Assembly: GCF_037975245.1 (NCBI RefSeq)
Contig: NC_092564.1
Location: forward strand, 17,285,484 to 17,349,483
DNA: 64,000 bases
Reading direction: 5' to 3'
Source of the DNA: Apostichopus japonicus
Lineage: Eukaryota; Echinodermata; Holothuroidea; Aspidochirotida; Stichopodidae
This document shows positions 55,261 through 64,000 of this stretch, piece after piece. The notes below the pieces were generated by a model. The model saw only the letters and a list, made by a program, of their open reading frames with translations. It was not told where the DNA came from and searched no databases. A program made the translations under genes and the position numbers. Within the stretch, counting starts at the first letter, position 1. The number at the start of each line of letters is the position of its first letter.

Positions 55261-57521
55261 AATACGGTTAAGTATATGAACCGTTCGCGACATTACACAC
55301 CGCTACTTGAATTCTTTGAGCATTAAATGTACGGTATGTAATACGATATCACGGTATACGATAGACACGGTACGACGATTAATTGATTTTATCCCTTCAC
55401 GAATGCTTTAACATGATACTGCAGGCCCTAATCCAGTCAAAAACGTGTGTTGTGAATGAATCACTGTGTTACCACTATACATGACGTCATTGGAAAAAAT
55501 TAAATACGATGCATGGAATAGTCAAACAACTTCTCGTTGAATGGTTTATGACGTAACTGCAGCCAGCATTCGTAACATACCTCGATTAAACCACAAATCT
55601 TAAGATGTGATATTAGAACAACGTACATGGGTGGAAGCTGTGTAGGCCTATAACATATACACGTACATGAAGCCATTGACCAACATATATAGATTCATCA
55701 GAATCATCACCTTTATGATGGTGATAACAAGGCATTGATATGGAACCATGGTCGAACTATAAGTGCACAATTGCATTCATTTTTTACTTGGTAGAGTATT
55801 GTGTACAAATGGAGGTTTGGGGGTGATGGTACTCTTCTCGAGTAACCCCCCCCCCCCTGCCCCCAACCGGCCAACATCTCCAAAGGCCATATAAATTGAT
55901 ATTGCCATACCATTCAATAGCGGGGCATGTTCCATATGATATAGTAACTCTGCTTGACCTTGATAGAAACCTTGATCGAGTGAGTTAAGAAAGCGCTTTA
56001 CAATGAAAAATGTATGGAATTAAAACAAAGAAAATCCCGCACTAAAATTTAATTAAGAATGCATTTTCGATGTGGAAATGATTAACCACTGCAGTATGTA
56101 GACACATGCAAAACGAATATTTTTGGAGGTGTCAAACTGATTGATTAGGGCTTACAATACTGAGCAACCAAATAAGTTACCTTTTTTGACATATGAAACA
56201 AGCACCCTGTGTTAGGGTATCTGTAGTGCTGAAGCAGACCTTGACCTGATATATATTACATTATTTTCAGTCATATCGATGATAAAACCATATTGAAAGG
56301 AACATAAATTTTACAGGTGAGAAGACGGTTTGATGGTGACCTTAGCTATCGTACTTAAGCTGTGATATGAACAAAAATAAACACCTGGTGTTTTTTATTG
56401 TTTTTTTATTTTGTTTCATCGACTTCAGAATCTAGAGAATGACTAACATAAAATATATACGCATATATATACACCCCGGAGGGATATGTGTCAGTTTCGA
56501 ACAACACAAGAAAAATAAACGTTCCGCCGGTAGAAACCTTTTCTCAAACTGTATGAGGTTATGTCATATTAATGGTAGGCCTAGGCATATACACGTGGGC
56601 GCATTTTCTATCCCCACTTTCGATGGTTACGTCACTACGAAAACTTTCCACTTTTCAGTGCCACAAGCAGAGCTATACGTTTCATATCACATGTATTGAT
56701 AACGATACACTAAGTGACATTGGGTTTGATAGTGTAATTACTATTTATGTACACCCTCGATCGCCGTGACGTTGACAATAGACCACGCCTGTTATGATCA
56801 TTTGGACATATCGAAGTGGGAATATCTTGTGCTACCCCGTGACACGTTACTCCACCAGGTATAGGTCCCTGATACAGTCCCCCTTCCCCTCTCCCTCCCC
56901 CCTCTCTCTCTCTCTATGTCAGAGTATATTTCCATGCCTTGTAGGTAGTGGTGAGTCCATACTCGTGTACTCGTCTTCTAAACGTATAGTTACCTGTACT
57001 TCTATACTCACACGCGTGGATTTGTACTAATGTACTGGTACTCGAGACATTTTGGAAATCTAGTGAAGACACAGCACAATGTCATCGTGAAAGCGCTTTT
57101 ATCCTTATACTATTGTAAGGAAAGTAACATTGCAGCTAGCTACGTATATAAGAAAGATGTAAGGGAAGTGTGAAGACCGCTAAAATCGCTATAGATCTTT
57201 CTATACATACGGTTTGTATCACACAAAGTAAAGAAATCTTTCATGTGATCATCAAAAGGTCAAACCTCTTGGCCCCATTTTAACTAGATGGGAAGACGCC
57301 CAATTATGTCGTTCTGTACAATAACAAAATCTCTTCAATTGGTTTCTAAGGCAAATATTCTTGCAATAATAATCATTATAATAAATGAAAATGTCAAGTA
57401 TGTCATAAACAAGGCAATAAAGAATTCTCAGATAGAAACAAAAACAGCTAATTTAAATGTGGTTAATATCCCAACAGAGTTCGTCTAGAGATCAAATAAC
57501 ATCCTTACGGAAATCCCGGAA

Positions 57522-57523
<2 letters not shown>
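55261..57523. other. Intergenic, no feature recognised
   Basis: AT-rich sequence; short open frames only. A CT-rich stretch lies at 56877-56917. Confidence 0.4.

Positions 57524-57606
<83 letters not shown>
57524..57606. repeat. (TA)n microsatellite
   Basis: Pure TA tract of about 80 bp. Confidence 0.95.
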
Positions 57607-57613
<7 letters not shown>

Positions 57614-57835
57614 GTATATATAAACTGAATTTGAAAACAGCATTATACTTAAAAGTGAAACAACTTGATGAACGCTACCATTTATGTAGAGTTGTGAGCT
57701 TTCGACATCTTGACCAGATCATGTACAATATATATATAGTTGGATGCACCTCCAGTACGGTAGTTAAGAATCTGCCTGTGAGGTTACAACCGTTTGGATC
57801 CTCCTCTTAAAAGGAGATACAAACCAAATACAACT
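57607..57835 (-). repeat. Possible Penelope-like tail beside (TA)n
   Basis: Read on the minus strand it contains GGAGGATCCAAACGG and GATCTGGTCAAGATGTCGAA then AGC, weakly like the CTGANGA...GAAA end blocks of other Penelope-like tails here, and it directly abuts a (TA)n tract as they do. No coding part seen. Confidence 0.25.
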
Positions 57836-60140
57836 TTTAGTTTATATGACAGAGATCTTTGTGACGAAAAGCACCCCCCCCCCCTAAAAAAAAGCCTTAA
57901 AAATCCCCCTTTTTTCGTTTGGAAGATATCCTAGTTTTTATGTCGTTTCTTTGTTTAATGTTTTATTTTGTCATATTTTCTTGTAAGCTAGAATGTACCC
58001 AGTCTTGCCAACGAAACCAACGCGATCCTTAAGCGCATGATAAGAGCTAAATATTTTGCATTCAGCATTTGGCAAAATCCATCTCTATTACCAAAACAAA
58101 AAAATTAACATTTTAATATATATAAGAAAAATATAAAATAGTTGACAGAAGTTGGCACATGTGACTCGATTATGTCATACTTAGTCTTCAGCTTTTAGCG
58201 TGAAGCAACATTCAAATCTTTGGCAAAAGTTTTCTTCTTTCAGCTGAGTGGGTTAGTTCTTCATGACAGTTCTTTGTTTTATCACATTAACTTATGATGA
58301 TGGCTGGGTTCATATGTCTCCTGGTGATGACCGAGTTATTCAACGTTCCATCCAATAGAGAAAGTTCTTATTTTATACATTTTATAAATTTAAGTATAAT
58401 AATACGAATAATCATAATAATGATGATGTAATACGGTCGTTAACCGTACAAAAACTTATATTTAAGTATTGTGTTTTTCAACCTTACATATCGAACAATA
58501 ATAATAATAACCCCTGGTTTCAATTTGGTCTAGCTACTAAGAAGGAATAAAAAACATTTAACAATTGGTTTGCAAAATGTAATTATACTGAAAATTTCAA
58601 AATTAATCTAGGATTAACCAGACAACAAAACTGCAGAGTGGTTTCGATGATGCTGTATGAACGATCTTATATGAATGTGACACACTAGGTTGTAGGGTAT
58701 AGCCAGGATGAACAACATATTTAAATCTAAGTAGTACAGCAAAACGCATTGAGATATGACACACAATATTCACATTGGCAGCTGATGACCGATATGGTAA
58801 CTTTTCCTTTATTCAGCATACAGATTGATCTCTACCAAAGACAACAGGCTTCTTCTCTCAATGTGATACACCTTCAAGCTGTACATTAAGTAGGCGCCGC
58901 GCCACTCGTAAGTCCCGAAAAAAATTGCGCCTGGTTTGCCTCTAAAACGTCTAACTAGGCGACAGTTAATTTTCGTAAACGGCGCCTGGTCATTCCCCCA
59001 ACGCACTTCATCCAAACCTGAAGTTTTTATTTGGCACTGAATCTCGACAATTGCGAAATACAACGGGCACCTTCAACAACGGAAGCAAAGATATAATACC
59101 GATGATTCACAATAACAACGTATGTACAAACAGTACAACGTTTCATTACACACCTTTGTGTACACCCATATACGTACATGGCAACTCCAAAAGTTAGCGA
59201 CACATTTAAGTCAATGGAGATTTGGTCGCCGCTTCTGATTCTTATCTACGGATGCCCTTAAGCTAAATTCCCATTACCAAAATCCTCTCCTATTCTTATG
59301 AGGCGTAACGCACGTGTTAGCTAAAAGGCTGGTCGGTGGGAGATACGGTAGATTGTAGATTATATGACAAGGTGTCCACAATTTGACCCTGGTGACTCCA
59401 AATGACATTTGACCTCCACCAAAAACAATATGCTTCTTGTACTTAACGTGTCACAACTACATACTAAATATGAGATTTGGTCCAAGCTTCCCTTCTTGAG
59501 ATATCGTGTTTACAAGCAAGTCGTCAAACTTACACACACACACACATCCGCCTGCATGACTACAAAGGTTACGATTATCATCGAAACCAAAAATGAGAAG
59601 TCGCGCGAGTTCACTCATACAAATTTTCCTTTTCAATTTCAGAAAGAGTTTATATACAAAAAGAAGATATATATATGTAGATATAGGAGTGTCGCTATAA
59701 TAGACAAAGAGTATATATTCAATGAATATAGACAAATAATTTAAAATGGAATGTAATTATACTACGAAATTATCGTCTGGGTATTGAAAGTGTCTTTTCT
59801 TATTCTTCTCTTTTTTTATTCTTTTTTTATAAATCTTGTACCGATGATTCGGTATACCGTGGTATTTTGCAGCTTGTACAGTTGACATACTGTTGTATGA
59901 TACGGTATTGCATACCGTCTACCGTGTATTGATACGGTTGTTGACATACCGTTTATGTTTTCACCCTGTACCGCTTAAATGGAGAAAATAAAAGGTACAT
60001 AATTATAATACAAAAATGCATTACATCTTTTTTCTTTCCTTGGCTTGGATTGAAAATTTCTCCCAGTCTGTCAAGTTCTGACTTAATTAAAGCAGTTTAT
60101 ATATACTACTCGGAATTAACTATGCAGAGTACAGAGTAGA
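57836..60140. other. Intergenic, no gene recognised
   Basis: Contains a GC-rich block at 58890-59010 within an 84-codon minus-strand frame of unknown meaning, and at 59838-59985 a cluster of GGTATACCGTGGTATTTT / CATACCGTCTACCGTG words typical of a decayed palindromic repeat. Confidence 0.4.
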
Positions 60141-60149
60141 ATAGAGTAG

Positions 60150-60560
60150 AATGGGATCAGATAGACGATATGTAGAAGGGTAGGTGATATGGAGCAGGAT
60201 AGGCGATATGGAGTAGGATAGACGATATGGCGTATAGAGTAACAATAAGGAGCCGGATAGGCTCTATGGAGTAAGATAGGCAATGTGTTATAGGATAGAC
60301 CATATGGAGTAGGATATGCGAAATGGAGAGGATAGGCTATATGGAGAAGGAGAGGTTATATGGACAATCGATAGGCAATGCGGAATAGGATAGGCCATAT
60401 GGAATAGGATAGACAATATGGAATAGGATATACAATATGGAGTAGGATAGGCGATATGGAGAAGGAGAGGCGATATGGAAAAGGATAGACACTGCGGAAT
60501 AGGATAGACCACATGGAGTAGGATAGGCGATGTGGAGATTGATAGACAATGTGGAGTATT
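60150..60560. repeat. GGAGTAGGATAGGCGATAT minisatellite
   Basis: Degenerate tandem units of about 19-21 bp (ATATGGAGTAGGATAGGCG with variants) over some 400 bp. Ser/Pro/Tyr-rich minus-strand frames across it are repeat translations. Confidence 0.92.
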
Positions 60561-60602
60561 ACTGATGACATGTAAATAAGATTTCGACAAGACAACAAGG
60601 TT

Positions 60603-60976
60603 CAAGGGCGTAGGAACCGGGGGGCTGGGGGCGCCAGCCCCCCCCCCAGTGAAAAATGTGGAGGGGCGGAAGTATCATTCCGCCCCCCCCCCCACTTCGC
60701 AAGTCAAAAAACCCCTTTTCATTTCCAAATGAGAAAAAAAAATCTCATTTGGAGCACTAAATTGCATCTAAGGCCAGGTGAAAATACAAAATTTAGTTTA
60801 CAAAATGGAGTGGGTGTTGAAGTGTGCTATATTGCACCAAACTGCATCTGAGGCCACCTGGAAATGCAAAAAAATCCAAAGGGGAGGGGGACCCCTCCCC
60901 GTAGACCCCTCCCCAGGCCGGCCATCAGTCTTCAGCCCCCCCCCCCCCCACTCAAAAGTAACTTCCTACGCCACTG
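60603..60976 (+). mobile_element. Non-autonomous hAT-type element, copy 4
   Basis: Starts CAAGGGCGTAGGAACC and ends CCTACGCCACTG, with a perfect 8-bp target duplication ACAAGGTT (60595-60602, 60977-60984). Same orientation and interior as copies 1 and 3. Confidence 0.92.
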
Positions 60977-60984
60977 ACAAGGTT

Positions 60985-61555
60985 TATTATAGAAGTTATC
61001 CCAGCGGTAGTAGGAGTGTGTTATAAACGGTTTTAGTAATGCAACACAATCTAGACTAAGCTTTCCTTACTACTGTATGTAGTATATGCCTCCTAATTGC
61101 AGGGCTCTTCTTGAAATCTGAACCTCTCTAGACACCGTTTCATGTTGCAAACGACCAAATTACACTCGAAGGTCACAAATCAATCACCAGAAACGCCGAG
61201 AGACTTATCGGACACTCCATAATTTTGCAATATACGCGAGTATGGCCGGCCTATCTTCAATATATAACATGTTGTGTGTTTTGTATTATTTGACCCTTGA
61301 CCCGAACTGGAACTATACGACATGCAATTGTGGAATGATTATTGGAAACACAGCACTGCGTATATGAATGCAAATGAAATTGCAATGTCATTGGTGTATA
61401 CATCTGTACTCATCTTGAGTGAATCTGATAAAGAGAAGCAAGACAATTACCACTAGCAAATACGAAAGCGCCCTCTCAATCGCCCCACCTTACCCCCCCC
61501 CCCACATCATCCCCACTCCCCTTCCCTTCTGTTCTCTTCATCTCTCACACGGCCC
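60985..61555. other. Probable 3' UTR / downstream region of the type II receptor gene
   Basis: Non-coding. A minus-strand AATAAA overlaps about 60982-60989 at the edge of the hAT duplication; whether it is used is unknown. Confidence 0.35.
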
Positions 61556-61720
61556 TTAAATTACCGTCGTAGGGTATGGATCTGTTGTACTTTTCAGGTG
61601 TTCCTCGTTAGACCATTCGTTGAACTGCGAAAATCTGGCTGCGATACATGACGCCGTGAGTCTCGCATCCGGGTCTTCATCCCAGCACTCTGTTATTGTA
61701 TTTGCTACGGTATTCATACC
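61556..61720 (-). CDS. TGFBR2: TGFBR2-like last coding exon
   Basis: Acceptor [31 protein letters not shown] then [16 protein letters not shown] and a 21-residue tail ending TTVI and TAA (61558-61556). Contains the invariant Arg of subdomain XI in DARLTA. Phase 0 start. Confidence 0.94.
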   Translation of the reverse strand, partial: GMNTVANTITECWDEDPDARLTASCIAARFSQFNEWSNEEHLKSTTDPYPTTVI

Positions 61721-63357
61721 CTGTAATGATAAATCGAGTAGCATAAAGAATGATGGATTCATTTTATTAACTAGTACAACTAAGGTATTGCGTGATGATA
61801 GGACGACATGAAAACCTACAAATAAATCTGTTACTAAATTTTGCATTAAGAACGATAACATTAGGCAAGTTAAGTCAACGTTTCGCAGTTGAAAATTTAA
61901 TATAACAATACCTTAAAATTTGTGAAAGCCAAATTTCTGTATTTGGAAAAATTTGTTTAATAAGTAGCCAATACAGCATTATCAAATAATGGTGTGTAAG
62001 CATTCAGTTACATTGAGGTATACTTACATGTATGCAGTGGTCCGAATTGAACTAATGTAATGTCTCATTACCTTAACTTAATTTACTCATCGCAAACCCA
62101 CAAAGTTACACAAACATTCTATTAAAGGGATACATCGGTGGCAGATAATCTCACATTTACATGCAATTCCAATGCAATTCCACGATGTTATAGTTGAAAA
62201 CCTCATCTCACTATTTTGGTTTCTCAAAGAAATGGAACCTATTTTAACTGCAGGCTTAAACCTTAATTCTTCCCTGGACTGGTCCACAGTATGTGATCTA
62301 CATGTGATGTCATATATTACGGCAAGTGTTATTAAACAGCTCTTTTTTGGTGATTTGTTCTTGACACTTGACAACATTTGGAATCTTTCCTTAGCTGTCA
62401 AGGTTCCCTTTTTTTGTAGAATCTCATCAAAATACAACTTTTTCTGTAGAAATATTAGTTTTCCTCTGTGAAAAAGAGTGTTAAATAAAATAAATAAATA
62501 AATAAAAATTGTTTTCAGCTGCATTGCAGTGATGACATCATCCACCTTTACTGTTGCCAGATGCATTCACCATTCACAAAGCAGCACCGAAATTTGAAAA
62601 ATGCATATCTTCGCCAAACAAAATGATACATGATGGTGATTTCGACTACAAAGATGGAGACAATAATTTCCAGCATTTGAACTTAAGCAATTTCGGCAGC
62701 ATTAATAACTTCAATTCTATATAGATATGCTGTGTTTTACTACTCACGCAAATCTCCCGCCAAAATGGCGGAATTTGAGGGCGTTCCAGACGTTTGCAGA
62801 TAATCGTCCTCATCTCGTCCAGGTTGGGATGACGACCACAAAGCTGTTCCGTATAAGGAAGTTCGTAGTCGGGAACATCTTCGGAAAGAAAACGGTTAGA
62901 AATGCTTGTTTTTATATTTTTTATGAACCATCATGATCATAAATGCGATGACAAGATAGATATTTTAATAGGAGTACAAAATTGAAATGGTTCCATTTAC
63001 GACAAATTTGTCGTTGTTTTTTTTTTCCTTTTTTATTTATTTACTTCTTCTTCTTCTTCTGTTTTTTCCTCAAAGTGCTCTATTTGTAATTTTTTATTTT
63101 ATTTAAACTTAACCAAAAAAATCATGACAAATAAACGCAAAATACGATTGAGAAGGGCAAAATTTCATTATCAAATTAGATTTTTTATTTATTTATATGA
63201 ATATTTATAACTTACCAGGCACAACTGTACATCTTCTGGCAATCTCCCATATCACGAGACTTAATGAATAAACATCGATCTGTTTAAAACTCTCGATATT
63301 TTGGAGATTAATTTTACTTTCGAGTGCCTCTGGTGCCATATATCTTGGAGTCCCAAC
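61556..63357 (-). CDS. TGFBR2: TGF-beta receptor type II-like kinase, last three coding exons (partial gene)
   Basis: Three minus-strand exons (63216-63357, 62748-62878, 61556-61720) encode the final 145 residues with consistent phases. They hold kinase subdomain VIII ([13 protein letters not shown]), IX ([16 protein letters not shown]), X-XI ([43 protein letters not shown]) and a short tail. The stretch [16 protein letters not shown] plus the RC after the IX helix matches TGFBR2 better than activin or BMP type II receptors by eye. Type II receptors bind TGF-beta ligands at the cell surface and phosphorylate type I receptors, leading to Smad activation. The ligand-binding domain, membrane segment and N-lobe lie beyond 64000. 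Confidence 0.9.
61721..62747. other. Type II receptor intron
   Basis: AT-rich intron; the 159-codon minus frame (62087-62566) has no splice context or family resemblance. Confidence 0.4.
62748..62878 (-). CDS. TGFBR2: TGFBR2-like penultimate coding exon
   Basis: Acceptor GTTTTCTTTCCGAAG; completes Asp then [40 protein letters not shown] and EIC; donor GTGAGT, phase 0. Corresponds to the C-lobe between subdomains IX and XI. Confidence 0.93.
63216..63357 (-). CDS. TGFBR2: TGFBR2-like antepenultimate coding exon
   Basis: Acceptor [36 protein letters not shown] then [20 protein letters not shown] and RRCTVVP plus one base; donor GTAAGT. Holds the APE motif and the subdomain IX Asp of DVYS. Confidence 0.95.
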
Positions 63358-64000
63358 CTGATAGGAAACGAAGGATAGAAGAAACCTACTTAATGAAAGC
63401 AAAACTAGTTGGAAATGTGACATCTGTCGAGAGAAACACTCCAGATGATTTTAAAGTTTCTTTGGAAATCGGTTGCTGTGTTCACTGATTTGAGGTTATA
63501 ATTCACACCGAAACTATTATAAATATATACGATTTATTAACAGAAGACGTAAACGCTTCTCTCCTGTATAGCTGTATGTTAACTCAAAAATTAGCAGGGC
63601 TGAATTAGCGAATAGTGAGTGGATTTGTTTCCACTTAGCCAAATGTTAACGCATATCAGATCTCTCGCTTCAATTCCGTAATCCTATGGACGACCCCATA
63701 CCGGACACTGTTACAGATACGAAAAACGTTCTGAATTAACTGTCTTCAGTTATAATTCAGTGCTGATGAAACAACAGTTTAAGTACGTTCACGGTGTTTG
63801 AGCCCTGACCTGTTAATGACATTATCATTTCTCAATGTTATCTGAAACGACATGATATATGATATTCATTGAATATCTTGTCATCATTACTTCAGAAACC
63901 ACTCAGTTTTGGTAAAAAATTAAGAATTTTGTCAAACTTTTGGTAGCACCCGAACAAAACTAAAAACTAAAATAAGATCATCCCTCGAATAAAATGACTT
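63358..64000. other. Intron of the type II receptor gene
   Basis: Upstream intron sequence running off the window; no further exon recognised. Confidence 0.45.

Noticed and set aside
60288..60605. Ser/Tyr/Pro-rich minus-strand frames of 70-105 codons
   Set aside because: They are translations of the GGAGTAGGATAGG tandem repeat.
62087..62566. 159-codon minus-strand open frame in the type II receptor intron
   Set aside because: No kinase or other domain, and the flanking exons already join in frame without it.

Overview
The window is animal nuclear DNA: genes split by GT-AG introns, little coding sequence, many AT microsatellites and several families of transposable-element remnants. The three genes that can be read (a LIV-1 zinc transporter, CCDC13 and a TGF-beta type II receptor) are metazoan genes. 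The tRNA-derived SINE, Penelope-like elements and hAT-type non-autonomous repeats suggest an invertebrate deuterostome, most likely an echinoderm such as a sea cucumber. That placement is inference.

Layout. A first coding exon of an unrecognised membrane protein lies on the minus strand at 778-934. Positions 1000-10500 are intergenic and rich in repeats: a SINE, hAT-like elements, Penelope-like 3' ends beside (TA)n tracts, and a palindromic cluster of GCCCAAC minisatellites. A complete plus-strand gene for a LIV-1 subfamily ZIP zinc transporter spans 10533-31496. It has eight coding exons and encodes 599 aa; all exon phases agree. Its first intron is packed with Penelope-like elements, including one whose arms carry hammerhead ribozyme motifs. 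A complete minus-strand CCDC13 gene (coiled-coil centriolar satellite protein) spans 52904-38490, with fifteen coding exons, 714 aa and consistent phases. After about 8.6 kb of spacer, the last three coding exons of a TGF-beta receptor type II-like kinase lie on the minus strand (63357-61556); the rest of that gene is beyond the window edge.

The genes are not an operon and have no evident shared pathway: zinc import, centrosome/cilium function and TGF-beta signalling. The most unusual material is in the introns: hammerhead motifs in a Penelope-like element; a roughly 407-bp element with a 15-bp target duplication that landed on a CCDC13 splice acceptor and now supplies a branchpoint-like sequence and T-rich tract; a partial tandem duplication of a CCDC13 exon; and four hAT-type elements with intact or near-intact 8-bp target duplications.
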